Assembly (NCBI GenBank): GCA_020342235.1
Contig: CP073214.1
Location: 1,054,001-1,118,000 of the forward strand
Direction of reading: 5' to 3'
Length of the DNA: 64,000 nucleotides
From: Saccharomycopsis phalli
Taxonomy: Eukaryota; Ascomycota; Saccharomycetes; Ascoideales; Saccharomycopsidaceae
The number at the start of each line of letters is the position of its first letter. Positions within the stretch are counted from its first letter, which is position 1. The notes under the pieces were generated by a model. The model saw nothing but the letters and a program-made list of their open reading frames with translations. It had not been told where the DNA came from and ran no database searches. The position numbers and the translations under genes are program-made. Shown in pieces: positions 36,655-46,648 of this stretch.

Positions 36655-38196
36655 TTATTGTGCGTCCTTGCCGCACATGAACTTGACATTCTGATAATAG
36701 TCCAACATTGGGTTTTCACCATTGATACATTGGGTCTTTTCAGACTGGCCCCAGTTTTTTAGAAACGTTCGGTGACTGTTCACCTCGACTGTCTTCCCTG
36801 TGACTTTATTGTATATCTTTGCCATTAACTCAAAGTTTGTTGGGAACATTATGTCGAAATATCCCTGATTGACCATATATGTAGACACGTTAACCATCTT
36901 ATCTCGTTTGATACGCGAAAACTGATACTTTGTCTTGTTGATGGTTTTTACTGCACCCTCCTCCCTTGACTTTTGAAAAAATGTCTGCACCACAGGTCCA
37001 TTGTGACTATATGGGATGGCATTTGGAAGCGTCGCAAAGTCAGAACAGACTAGCCTGTGGTTGGGAAAATAATTATTCAAAATGTAGAAAAATTCAAGCA
37101 ATTTTGTGGGGATAAATTCCGAGTTGCGAGACAACTTGTTGCGGAACGGCCAGAAGTAGTTTCGTACCTGGTTCAATATTCCAGTCTCATTGGGGGCACT
37201 GGCAAAGCTTTGGCGCAATTCCAAGTACCTAGAGCACCACTTGTCCAATTTTGGGTTGAAGTATTCTTTGAAATCGCGGTTTCGGTCGATGGCAACATAT
37301 CCCTGGTATGGTTGTCCAGTGTGGATGTTATATTTCAACACATCATGACTGAAGTTGTCAAACACCTCAAACGCAAGGAAAAAGTGCTTGTCGGTGATAA
37401 CGTCTTTCCAGTTGAAGATATCCTGATTGACGACCTTCGTTCTATCCCTGTGCTTCATCCGTATCTGCTTCGAAAATAATTTGCTCGATATTTCAATGAT
37501 TCGGTACTCGGTCCGGTTGTACAAGTCTCTGTCAGTCTTCTTGATGTAGTTCAAAATATTGTTCATCAACGTTCCGTTTCCTGCACCCATTTCGTAAATG
37601 ATCAAAGGCTCGTCCTTCTGGTGATGACTCAAAATATACCGTGCTACTGCCTCACCATAGTATGGCTGGAACAATTCTGTGGGTGTGTGCCAAAGCTGGA
37701 GGTTCTGTCTGTGGTTATACTTTTCGTACTTTTGCTCCCATTGGCTGAGAAATTCGTCGGCAGAAGCCAAGCGGGAATAATCAAATGGTTCGCTCATTTT
37801 GAAAATCTCCACGTCCTTATTGAAATATCCATACAGAGGGTTGTACAAACTGTCGTCGATGAAATCTTTACTGGTCATTTTCACGTTCGTAGGTCGTTTT
37901 GCCGACTTGTTCTTACCATAGTACCGCTGCAAATGCTTAAAGGTCGACAAGGGGTAGTTGTTGAAATCCCCCAAGTTTATATTATAATTTGACGTCGATG
38001 TACTTACTCCCGACATTTCAAACATGATGGAGAGAGGACTGGCACTCACTCTGATATTGTCCTCGGGCTCATCCTTGACTGGCAATTGGTAAGAGTAGGT
38101 TGTGGGAGTGATGGAGTAGTCAGGATCACTGCCTGCTCCGACATTTCCTTGATACCTCCTAAATATACGGGCTGGAGCGACGGACCTTTTGAGCAT
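36655..38196 (-). CDS. Mitochondrial SAM-dependent methyltransferase, NDUFAF7/MidA (DUF185) family
   Basis: NDUFAF7 dimethylates an arginine of a complex I subunit early in its assembly. The ATG at 38196 gives 513 residues with a clear matrix presequence (MLKRSVAPARIFRRYQG); the frame extends upstream only to a GTG. Family marks: SLYNPLYGYFNKD, the region around LWHTPTELFQPYYGEAVARY, the SAM loop IIYEMGAGNGTLMNNIL (~205-221), ISSKLFSKQ, and FLAFEVFDNFSHDVL. Complex I is present in CTG-clade yeasts and absent in Saccharomyces, so a complex I role is plausible, though S. cerevisiae keeps a related mitochondrial protein of unknown function. Confidence 0.82.
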   Translation of the reverse strand: MLKRSVAPARIFRRYQGNVGAGSDPDYSITPTTYSYQLPVKDEPEDNIRVSASPLSIMFEMSGVSTSTSNYNINLGDFNNYPLSTFKHLQRYYGKNKSAKRPTNVKMTSKDFIDDSLYNPLYGYFNKDVEIFKMSEPFDYSRLASADEFLSQWEQKYEKYNHRQNLQLWHTPTELFQPYYGEAVARYILSHHQKDEPLIIYEMGAGNGTLMNNILNYIKKTDRDLYNRTEYRIIEISSKLFSKQIRMKHRDRTKVVNQDIFNWKDVITDKHFFLAFEVFDNFSHDVLKYNIHTGQPYQGYVAIDRNRDFKEYFNPKLDKWCSRYLELRQSFASAPNETGILNQVRNYFWPFRNKLSRNSEFIPTKLLEFFYILNNYFPNHRLVCSDFATLPNAIPYSHNGPVVQTFFQKSREEGAVKTINKTKYQFSRIKRDKMVNVSTYMVNQGYFDIMFPTNFELMAKIYNKVTGKTVEVNSHRTFLKNWGQSEKTQCINGENPMLDYYQNVKFMCGKDAQ

Positions 38197-38445
38197 GATT
38201 GAATGAAAAATCGCAATCACGCGCTAATATGCTGATTGCACCAGTGACATGGGTCATACCAAGCAAACGTGGTCTTTAATACCATCAAAATATCACTAGA
38301 CACGAAAATAACAAGCCAAAAGAAAGGGGAAAAGAATAAATTGGCGAGATTATATGAATGGTGTATGATTACTGGCCAAGAGCCTCATGCACTTACCCTC
38401 CCGTATACACAAGGAATTCTTGAGTTGGTTAAATGTTACGCGTGA

Positions 38446-39075
38446 ATGTTCCACTTGGTCAAGGGATTGGTTGACAATTATAATAAGAGAGAGGAGTATT
38501 CGGTGCTACTTCTCGGGTTAAACAACGCCGGGAAGACGACGTACCTTGAGAAATTGAAGGAAGTGTATGATAAGACCGACAGCTACAAGAAGCCCAAGAA
38601 GATCTTGCCTACAGTTGGGCAGAATGTAGGAAACATTCCGTACAACAGCAAAATTGTGTTGAAGATATGGGACTTGGCCGGGCAGAAGGAGCTTCGGAGT
38701 ATGTGGGACCAGTATTTTGAGGTTGCACATGCTATTATCTTTTTGGTTGACAGCAATGACAAGGCGCGGATCGAGGAGTGCCAGGAGGAGCTTATGAAGA
38801 TTCTAGCTACAGATGAGTCCTTTGTGGACGAGGAGCAGCAGATCGACAAGAGCATTCCGATTTTGATGCTAGCCAACAAGCAGGACTTGGAGACGCACTT
38901 GGAGGTTGAGGACATTAAGGAAATCTTCAATAAGGTTGCCCAGCACCTTAACGCACGTGACAGTAGGGTTTTACCAGTAAGTGCGCTTAACGGAGAGGGG
39001 GTCAAGGAGGCGATGGAGTGGTTGGTTGTGAGGTTGGAGCGAAACAAAGGAAATCGGCCGCCGAAGCGAAAGTGA
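38446..39075 (+). CDS. ARL3: ARF-like small GTPase Arl3
   Basis: Golgi GTPase that recruits Arl1 and golgins; its N-terminus is acetylated by NatC and bound by Sys1. 209 residues starting MFHLVKGL, the family's acetylated start with Phe at position 2 and no myristoylation Gly. All G motifs are intact: GLNNAGKTT (24-32), PTVGQN with the switch Thr56, WDLAGQ (75-80), NKQD and a final SALNGEGV. The ~10-residue insert between G1 and G2 (YDKTDSYKKPKKI) is typical of fungal Arl3. Ends with a basic tail PPKRK. Confidence 0.93.
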   Translation: MFHLVKGLVDNYNKREEYSVLLLGLNNAGKTTYLEKLKEVYDKTDSYKKPKKILPTVGQNVGNIPYNSKIVLKIWDLAGQKELRSMWDQYFEVAHAIIFLVDSNDKARIEECQEELMKILATDESFVDEEQQIDKSIPILMLANKQDLETHLEVEDIKEIFNKVAQHLNARDSRVLPVSALNGEGVKEAMEWLVVRLERNKGNRPPKRK

Positions 39076-39528
39076 AGGAATGATGACGTAGCGTATTCAT
39101 TGTATTATACAGTCAAATGAGTATTTGTAGGCGGGATTTGCAGCGTCCCACGTGACGGAAAGAGAAATTGAGTCGCCGTAGGCGCAGTTCCGATGTTCGG
39201 CCACCCGTGTACATAACCTTTGCCTGGGTAGTTTAGGCTGGGCTTCCCCTCTTTGGTGCCATATATTACCATGCACATCCATACACAATGCAACCATCTC
39301 CGTAGCTCCAGACATGAAATGTGGGGATGCACAGCAAACTATAACCTTAATGCCAAGTCGATGTAACCGCTTGGTTGGTACAGTCCGCACTCTGATCATT
39401 GAATTTCGTGACGCCAGTATAGCCATTGACTTTTTTCCCTCACAGCGTTTTTTTTTTGCCGCGGAGAACTTGTTTTAATATATTGCCAATTGCATCTCAG
39501 GTGGCTCTTTAATTACCAATGAAATATT
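39076..39528. other. Spacer between ARL3 and the C2H2 regulator
   Basis: 453 bases with no gene that I can support; open frames here start without a plausible protein. A CACGTGAC element lies near 39150 and a T8 tract just before a run of GC-rich sequence at about 39448-39465. Confidence 0.4.
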
Positions 39529-42500
39529 ATGTCTGCTAATCTATCCACAAACTTGCCGTATGGCGATTCAGGCGATAGCCCGTCCAACAGCCAAACCTTC
39601 AACTATAGTGGCTCCTACTACCAAGGCAAAAATGATCTTCCTGCTAACAAGGCCCCGTCTCCCAATTCTAATGTGAATCCCGTGCTTGGCTACACCCCTT
39701 CAGGGAAACCTAGACTATACCAGTGCTCGGTCTGCCTTCGGTCGTTTGCGCGCCTCGAGCACTTGAAGCGACACGAGCGGTCGCACACAAAGGAAAAGCC
39801 ATTTCACTGTGGGGTGTGCGGGCGCAAGTTTTCTCGGCGTGACTTGTTGTTGCGCCACGCCGAGAAGCTCCACGGGGGTTGCTCTGAGGCGGTCAAACGA
39901 CTTAGGCGGCGACGTAGGTCCGCTGCCAAGAAGGACGAGAAGGAATACGATGACGACGAGTATGAGGAAAAATTCCCGGCGATGCCCGTGACAATCTTGG
40001 AAAAGGGTCCGCCAATGTCGACGTTCATCAAGGACAAGCGCAACTCGCTCTTCAACAACTTTGTCGGCGGGGCCGATGACGAGCTGCATACAACTAAACG
40101 TGTCCGGCGTGCTTCCTTCAGTGCCAGTAGCGGCGAAAACTATGCAATGCCCAAGTTGGATAACTTCCTGACCCGTCCGACGCAAGCGTTGCCGGGGTAC
40201 CTCCAGGCTGGCTCGGTGGAATTTTCAACCCCACAGTTCAGCCCACAGGTCTCGAAGCTCCCAAACATCCAAGAAATGTCATTGGCGAAGGATGATTATG
40301 GCATCAAGAAGATTGACCACTTTGTCAACGACTTGCATCTCTCCAACGAGCTGGAGTCCCGCATGGATGTTGTCAAAAAGGAGTCGCCAATGTATGGTGA
40401 CTACAACATCTACGGAGCGGAGTCATCCGACGCTGAAGACTGGGTGAACAAGGTGCTTGAAAACTCGCAGATTGAGTTTTTGAGCACGTTGAAGAATAAG
40501 CGGTACTCGGCAATCAACAAGAAGGTCAACAACTACAAGAATCAGCTAAACCGCTTGTCCTCAAACGACTCAACGCCCTACGGTACCAACGTCAAGAACT
40601 CGCCGGACCAGGCCCTCAACGGTTACTCGTTCTATTCAAACGAGTTGGACGAGCTGCAGACCCGCAAGCGCAGCATCAGCCTGGCAGACGGCAACTTTGA
40701 TAACTTTGAATCCCAATTTGCAACCAAGAAGGACGCCACTGAGAAGTCGCAGGAAATCAGTAAGGAGTACGACTTGTTGAGTGAACTCAACAATTTACAG
40801 AACTTCCAGTTCCTTTTGGAGGATGGCAACACCAACTTGGTCGAAATGGACAGAAACGACAGCAGCAAATCTACCAATAGTACACAGACCATGTTGAGCT
40901 CCAACAGCGAGCCCCTGATCAAGGTTAACAACTCAAAACCCACGCCTTATTTCCAGCATTTTAATAACATTTCCAATGGTTACTCCTACTATGGTCTCAA
41001 CGTGCCGATGCTCCAAAGTAACAGTGATAATTCCTCCATAATCCAGTCGCCAGTTAGAAACATTTCCCCTATAATGCTCGACAGCAATAGCAGCAATGTT
41101 TTTCCTGGCAGAAGTCAGCAGGTGCCAAACACCTCCCAGTCCACATCTCTGAATACCCTCTTCACAAAGTACTTGAGAAGCAGAATCTACAAGACATTGT
41201 TAAAATACCCATTCATTGGAATCCCATCCCCGACAATTGTTGATACCAACCGCTTAAACGACTACGTCGATGTGTTTGCAGCAAAGTTCTTGAACCACAT
41301 GCCTTTTATCCACGAGTACTTCCTAAATGAAACAAACATGTACAAGTTAACAAGCTACTATTGGGAAAACGGCTCCAATCATCAGGAAATGATCTCTGAA
41401 GACGAAAAGGACGCCGCGGCTGTGTGTTTGCCTTTGTTAATTGCCACGTCTGGCGCCATCATCAGTAACAACAAACGCGAGGCTTCCAATTTGTACGAAG
41501 CTAGTCGCAGATGTATACACGTTTACTTGGACTCCAGAAAGAAAAACCACTTGACGCCAACCAATTCCTCTCCTTTGTGGCTCATACAGTCATTGACACT
41601 AAGTGTTATTTATGGCTTGTTTGCAGAGTTTGACTTGAGTAGTGAGATTATTTTGAAGCAGGTTAATGCTTTGATTGCTTTGATCAGGTCGTCTAGCTTG
41701 AATGACTTGAAATTCGACCACAAAGGTAAAAATGACCCAGAGTACTATTTGATTTATCAATGCAAGTTGAGAACAGTCTTCACGGTATTCAACATCTCCA
41801 ACTTGTTGACATACTTTTACGGCTTGAAAATGGACAAGATTTTTTCCATCCTGGAAATCGACTTGGAATTGCCCGAATATGAAATCAACTACAAGTTGAT
41901 GAAGTTCAAAGGATTAAATGATAACGCTAATGAGGACCAGGAAAATAATTTTCAATCGATTTTGAAAAAATTAATCAATCAAGAATCTATTGACGTTAAA
42001 ATTTCTGAGTACGGGCTTGTTGTTTTGCAGTTGGCATTGAACCAGTACTTGAGTGAAAATAATAACATTGAATTGCTAAAAAACTGGAATGACAACTTTT
42101 TTAAGCAGGTTCCAATGTACATGAATAAAAACCACGAAAACTTCTACAACAACTCAAGCAATTTGTTGAAGCTCGACAGTTTAATATTGAACCACTACTT
42201 GACATTCAAGCATTTCAGCAACATGTACGTGGATTTGAACAAGATTAATAGCAATGGGGTTTGGGGAAGAAACTGGAAACTAATTGGTGATATGCTATTG
42301 AAAACGAATAACGGGCACGGCCCTGTTCTTTCTCCAATAGACCACTCGTTGCAAGCTGTTAAATTCGGATTAAAGATTATTATTGATCTATTTTTCATTA
42401 AGGACTTCAACTCAAGCTTTAGTTATAACGTCAATGAAAGCAGCAATTTTATGGAGGAAGATGATTCCTTGTTTGAATTTGGGCTAATTGACAACATGGT

Positions 42501-43050
42501 CAACAAGGACTCGATTTCCAAGATTCTTTCTTTAAACTTGCAATTATTGTTTGATGTTTGTTTGATTTTGTGCAAATTTGGTTATGACTTTGAAACATTC
42601 TGCAACTCTGTGGATCAGAATATTATCAAGTCAATTGAATTGGAGAAGATGGATGAGGAGTGCATGGACATTTTCAGTAATACGAAGTTAAAATTGTTGC
42701 TGAATAATAATAATAATGCAGAGATCACTAATTTGTTGACCAATAAGATATTTTTGAAACAATTAAAGTACTACAAATTGATCTTGAAGATATTCAACAG
42801 ATTGGAGAACTTTTGTATTGTCAATTACAATTATAATAGTGGGTCTAAATTATTGAAAAAGTACAAGCATCAATACAACTGGTTGGAGATAAATCAAAAA
42901 TACAAGGTCAGTTTGAAAGTGTTGCAAATTGGAGAGTTTATGTTTGACGTGATTTTTGACCAGGAAATCGGGTTTAATATTTTCCAGAATTTGGGACAGG
43001 GTATCTACCAGTTATACGTTTATTTGGTTGGGTTGATACGCAATGAATGA
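39529..43050 (+). CDS. Large C2H2 zinc-finger transcription factor (Rsf2/Tda9/Adr1 type)
   Basis: 1173 residues. Two adjacent C2H2 fingers lie near the N-terminus: C66-x2-C69 with H82/H86 ([13 protein letters not shown]) and C94-x2-C97 with H110/H115 ([14 protein letters not shown]), joined by TKEKPFH. The recognition residues (R-E-H-R and R-R-D-R) are those of Adr1 and Rsf2, which read G-rich sites. A basic stretch ([13 protein letters not shown]) follows. A fungal transcription-factor middle region lies around 590-760 (HMPFIHEYF, then [18 protein letters not shown] and [19 protein letters not shown]). These relatives control respiration, glycerol and fatty-acid use in yeast. The ortholog cannot be pinned down. 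The first 450 residues have GC-rich codons, the last half is AT-rich. Confidence 0.8.
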   Translation: MSANLSTNLPYGDSGDSPSNSQTFNYSGSYYQGKNDLPANKAPSPNSNVNPVLGYTPSGKPRLYQCSVCLRSFARLEHLKRHERSHTKEKPFHCGVCGRKFSRRDLLLRHAEKLHGGCSEAVKRLRRRRRSAAKKDEKEYDDDEYEEKFPAMPVTILEKGPPMSTFIKDKRNSLFNNFVGGADDELHTTKRVRRASFSASSGENYAMPKLDNFLTRPTQALPGYLQAGSVEFSTPQFSPQVSKLPNIQEMSLAKDDYGIKKIDHFVNDLHLSNELESRMDVVKKESPMYGDYNIYGAESSDAEDWVNKVLENSQIEFLSTLKNKRYSAINKKVNNYKNQLNRLSSNDSTPYGTNVKNSPDQALNGYSFYSNELDELQTRKRSISLADGNFDNFESQFATKKDATEKSQEISKEYDLLSELNNLQNFQFLLEDGNTNLVEMDRNDSSKSTNSTQTMLSSNSEPLIKVNNSKPTPYFQHFNNISNGYSYYGLNVPMLQSNSDNSSIIQSPVRNISPIMLDSNSSNVFPGRSQQVPNTSQSTSLNTLFTKYLRSRIYKTLLKYPFIGIPSPTIVDTNRLNDYVDVFAAKFLNHMPFIHEYFLNETNMYKLTSYYWENGSNHQEMISEDEKDAAAVCLPLLIATSGAIISNNKREASNLYEASRRCIHVYLDSRKKNHLTPTNSSPLWLIQSLTLSVIYGLFAEFDLSSEIILKQVNALIALIRSSSLNDLKFDHKGKNDPEYYLIYQCKLRTVFTVFNISNLLTYFYGLKMDKIFSILEIDLELPEYEINYKLMKFKGLNDNANEDQENNFQSILKKLINQESIDVKISEYGLVVLQLALNQYLSENNNIELLKNWNDNFFKQVPMYMNKNHENFYNNSSNLLKLDSLILNHYLTFKHFSNMYVDLNKINSNGVWGRNWKLIGDMLLKTNNGHGPVLSPIDHSLQAVKFGLKIIIDLFFIKDFNSSFSYNVNESSNFMEEDDSLFEFGLIDNMVNKDSISKILSLNLQLLFDVCLILCKFGYDFETFCNSVDQNIIKSIELEKMDEECMDIFSNTKLKLLLNNNNNAEITNLLTNKIFLKQLKYYKLILKIFNRLENFCIVNYNYNSGSKLLKKYKHQYNWLEINQKYKVSLKVLQIGEFMFDVIFDQEIGFNIFQNLGQGIYQLYVYLVGLIRNE

Positions 43051-43893
43051 GGATTGTACCTAAACCAGTCAGGAAAGCCGTGAATAGTTAAAAGGGGGGA
43101 TCTAGAGATAGAAGGTATAGTTAGATGCCATAAAGAATCTGGACAACTTGTTGGCATTTTGTAAAATAAAATAATGGTGTAATGAAATAAATGACGTATA
43201 AAATGGAAGTAGAGAGCGAGTGGAACAGGAACGATGGTAGCGAGAAATACGGAAAATGCGCGTTGGGCGAACGTTTTATGGAAACAATTTATATATAATA
43301 TGGAAGACGATCAGTTGACTATACTGCATAATTATGTGCTGATATTTGTATGTATCTGTTTACCGCAGCGTCTGACGTAGGCGCATACAATACGATCTTG
43401 ATAAAGTGTCAACACCTAGAGCGAAATTATCATGACTTGAAGCTGGCTTTTAATTCTTATGTTGGATATTTTCAGTAATACCTGTCTGCAGATGTTAGTA
43501 TAGACAGTATTGGAATACCTTTGACTTGGATCAAGTCCAACGCTGTCCAATTGAAGGAGTTTCCTGAAATGCAAGCAGGGGCATCTGCCAATGGCCGAAT
43601 TAAGGACAACCATATGTGAGTAAGTGCCTCAATTGCGATATCAGGAAATTTAAAACTGGGCAGAACTGATCACATGGTGACATTTGCTTAAATATTTATA
43701 TCCTCAACTAATAACATTAGTCATTTGGGTTTTGTAGCTGCACTATATTTATACATATCCCATCGCAGTCCTGAGACACGCGTCATTATACAGCATCAAC
43801 ACAAGACATTGTCCAGTACCTTGTGCGATATGTTAACTATATAATCCAATAAATTCCATTTTCTTGCATTGCCCATCAAATCCACTTAATATA
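43051..43893. other. Spacer before the orphan Cys/His-rich gene
   Basis: 843 bases without a gene that I can support. AT-rich, with TATATAATATGG near 43292 and a TATA-like element (TTTATATCC) at about 43695. No RNA gene signature was recognised. Confidence 0.4.
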
Positions 43894-44916
43894 ATGGAAA
43901 CAAAGTACAAGCGTGACTTCAAGGCAAGGCAGGTAGCAGATCCGCAGACTCAAGATTACCACACCTTGTCGTTCTACCAATTGATAAGAAACTTGACTCG
44001 ACTCAGAAAGCTTCCATGCTGGCATCTGGATATTCATACTCCGCATTGCCATGGCACTGTACGAGATGTCAGTCCCGGTAACTATGTATCCTGCTTAACC
44101 AAGCACATTTCAAAGGCCGAGTGGGAATCCAGGGTACCCAGCTTTTACCACTTGAAGAAGTTCCAAAAAGTGGCTGACCCATCCTACATGTCATTGGCGA
44201 TCCAGTTGGATCTTGCCATGGTGGAGCGTGAGCATTTCTGCTGCTTTGATGATTGTCCTCACTACTTTATTGGTTTTGGAGACCCACGGTCCGCTCGGCG
44301 ACATGTCTGGGACCACTTGAACAATATTGTTCTATGCAAAGGGCAAATTCAAAGCTCAATTCTTGCCTCTTTTTACTGGCAGTACCTGTACTATTGCCCA
44401 GTATGTAGCGTTACATGCTACTATGAAAAGGCCAAGAACCATTCCTTTGGGTGCCTGAACAAGAAGACACAGGACCTTAGCTTGCGGAAACAGTCCTGGA
44501 ATCTGGACGAATGGTTTTCCAGCATCATCTCCGCCCCTAGTTCACAAGAATTTGATCCAGTGGATCCTCATGTCTTTGGATATACAAATCCGTTGGATCC
44601 ATCACAAAGCATCTACAAGAAAGTAATTGACGACTCGCCCTCGTTTCAGTACATATACCAGTACGAAACCTGGCAAGTGTTTACTACCAATATGGGCAAA
44701 ATAGCACAGTGTAAAACGCAAAGAATAAACGAGAATCCAGTCGAGACCTTCAAGAAGTGGACCGACGCAGAAGATAGACCCAAGTACTGCATTGATCCAG
44801 AAAGGCAATATAATGCTTTAATTCCAGAAAGGCAATACAGTACTTCAATTCCAGAGCTCCAGGAGCAGGCATTTAACGATTTTTTGAAGCAAATACTAAG
44901 AGATGACAAGCATTGA
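43894..44916 (+). CDS. Unrecognised Cys/His-rich protein with two zinc-finger-like motifs
   Basis: The ATG at 43894 gives 340 residues; the frame opens earlier only with a TTG. No signal peptide or membrane segment. Two spots look metal-binding: CCFDDC followed by RRHVWDH (a C-x4-C/H-x3-H arrangement, C2H2-like) and YYCPVCSVTCYY followed by NHSFGC (C-x2-C/H-x3-C, C2HC-like). An earlier patch, LPCWHLDIHTPHCHG, is also Cys/His-dense. Near the end a short internal duplication reads IDPERQYNALIPERQYS. No family comes to mind. It lies 171 bases upstream of the PalH-type gene in the same direction. A nuclear or nucleic-acid role would fit the fingers but is inference. Confidence 0.7.
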   Translation: METKYKRDFKARQVADPQTQDYHTLSFYQLIRNLTRLRKLPCWHLDIHTPHCHGTVRDVSPGNYVSCLTKHISKAEWESRVPSFYHLKKFQKVADPSYMSLAIQLDLAMVEREHFCCFDDCPHYFIGFGDPRSARRHVWDHLNNIVLCKGQIQSSILASFYWQYLYYCPVCSVTCYYEKAKNHSFGCLNKKTQDLSLRKQSWNLDEWFSSIISAPSSQEFDPVDPHVFGYTNPLDPSQSIYKKVIDDSPSFQYIYQYETWQVFTTNMGKIAQCKTQRINENPVETFKKWTDAEDRPKYCIDPERQYNALIPERQYSTSIPELQEQAFNDFLKQILRDDKH

Positions 44917-45087
44917 GGAAATTGCACTGGCTACATATCACAAGTACATACCCAAATATATGAAACACCAATCACCTGACTTGGACGACTATATACTTTT
45001 CTCCGCCATGCTGCATGTCACCTGGCTTACGTAAACGAAAAATCAAGCCCTCAGATCTTAACGCGGCTATACTAATATAAAATTTCC

Positions 45088-46647
45088 ATGGCAGTACCAG
45101 AGGTCTTTGATTCCTGGGATGTCGAAGCACTGAAATGCACTGCCTACGTGCTATTGAATGGCTTCCTATCATATAATGAAAGCCTCCACCACCACAGAAA
45201 CGTCACGCTATCATTTCCGTACGTCATCGTGACAAACTGCACCAGCTACACCCCAGAGGTTGTCAGTTACTACCAGAACCTCATTCAACAGGAACAAATG
45301 TCTCAGTTTGTGCGAAACCTGTTTCCCAATGGATTTATCTCCATCTGTTTCGTATTGAGTGGTATTACTGTGGCTTCGTGGTCGCTAGTCCTTCTATTAC
45401 TCTTTGCCTCTGCTATTAAGTCCAAGTTCACCAGTATCCTAATATTGTTTCACGCAATCACATCACTGGTTCTACTCACGAAAACTACCAGACTATTGGA
45501 TCGACAGTTTATGCAAAATTACCAAAACGCAGACCAATTCAACAACCTAGTAATTCTCGACAAGGTCAGTGTGTCCTTCATTATAATAATCAGGGCCCTT
45601 GTGATTATTGCCTGGTCAGAAATTATTCTCTACATTGTCACAAATGCAAAACTTGTTCGTATAGCGAAAATAACATCCTGTGTGCTATTCCTTTTCAATG
45701 TTATTTTCAATTCTCTCAACTATACCTACTCAGGAGCAAGAAAATTCGTCAGCACTATGGTAATAATCATCGATATGTTTACCTACATCGTGTTTACCGC
45801 ATGTATTTATATATACATTTACCGAAAGCGACACTTTGGGTTCTTCAGGCACACCATTGGTATCACGCTCTTCACCTCAGTGCTACTTTTGTGCCCAACT
45901 TTGTTTTACTTGGTATACGTGATATCAAACAGAATCGACAACTGGGCCCCGCTAATATACGACTTCTTCCCCGTGCTAATCAGCATCGTCACATGGGAGT
46001 TGATTATAATATTACAAAAGACAGAAAGTGCCTACGATTCAAAGACAGTGCTTGGTAGAGCAATATCAGATGACGACTTCTCTGCCATTATTGGCGAAGA
46101 GTACTCATCCTGGGAGGTTAAGAACCCTATTATGAAAAATTGGTACAGAAAACGTTTAAGTGTTTTCGGCAGCAATCGGCGCCAGGATCCACACGAGAAA
46201 AATATTTTGCTTCATAACTTGACTGAGATCCATTTAAGTACGCCAGTAGCAGGAGAGTCTGAACATAGCACGCCTGCCGGTATTGAAAGTCAACTAAAGT
46301 ATGCTCACTTAAGGAACTTGGAAGTGGGAAAAGGATCCAACCAGAAAAGTAAGCTAAGTGATCACCAAGATCACAGCGACTTACCGTCTGAAACCAGAAA
46401 TTACCAAAATAAAGGAAAGGATAAAATTAACCCTGAATCACCTAGACCGATTGGAGAATCGCCTGGACCGATTGGCGAATCATCTGGCCCTATTGGAGAC
46501 TCACCTGGTCCTATTGGAGAGTCACCCGGGCCTATTGGAGAATCGTCATCCTTACCACAGTTTAATGTCAAGGACGATCCTCCAAAGTTTGAAATCCACC
46601 CAAACTTCAACTTACACGACTATTACGATGAAAAATCTCCTTTATAA
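45088..46647 (+). CDS. Seven-helix alkaline-pH sensor of the PalH family (Rim21/Dfg16)
   Basis: Plasma-membrane sensor of the Rim101 pathway. 519 residues: a ~90-residue outer N-terminus with two or three N-glycosylation sites (YNES, RNVT, NCTS), seven membrane segments between about 90 and 305 (first GFISICFVLSGITVASW, last FPVLISIVTWELIII), and a ~200-residue cytosolic tail. Family marks are TRLLDRQFMQNYQNADQFN in loop 2 and, right after helix 7, WELIIILQKTESAYDSKTVLGRAIS, in the place of the PalH VLGR motif. The tail carries five heptad copies of IGESPGP. Rim21 and Dfg16 are paralogs that I cannot separate here. A mating-receptor identity was considered and dropped. Confidence 0.68.
   Translation: MAVPEVFDSWDVEALKCTAYVLLNGFLSYNESLHHHRNVTLSFPYVIVTNCTSYTPEVVSYYQNLIQQEQMSQFVRNLFPNGFISICFVLSGITVASWSLVLLLLFASAIKSKFTSILILFHAITSLVLLTKTTRLLDRQFMQNYQNADQFNNLVILDKVSVSFIIIIRALVIIAWSEIILYIVTNAKLVRIAKITSCVLFLFNVIFNSLNYTYSGARKFVSTMVIIIDMFTYIVFTACIYIYIYRKRHFGFFRHTIGITLFTSVLLLCPTLFYLVYVISNRIDNWAPLIYDFFPVLISIVTWELIIILQKTESAYDSKTVLGRAISDDDFSAIIGEEYSSWEVKNPIMKNWYRKRLSVFGSNRRQDPHEKNILLHNLTEIHLSTPVAGESEHSTPAGIESQLKYAHLRNLEVGKGSNQKSKLSDHQDHSDLPSETRNYQNKGKDKINPESPRPIGESPGPIGESSGPIGDSPGPIGESPGPIGESSSLPQFNVKDDPPKFEIHPNFNLHDYYDEKSPL
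46447..46548 (+). repeat. Five-copy 21-base coding repeat in the PalH-type gene
   Basis: In-frame 21-base units encoding P-I-G-E-S-P-G start at 46447, 46468, 46489, 46510 and 46531 (the last is shorter). They differ at several third positions, so the peptide is kept while the DNA drifts. Confidence 0.9.
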
Positions 46648-46648
46648 T

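Noticed and set aside
45088-46647. Alpha-pheromone receptor Ste2
   Set aside because: Seven helices fit, but the VLGR motif after helix 7 and the NYQNA loop fit PalH proteins, and Ste2 hallmark segments are absent.
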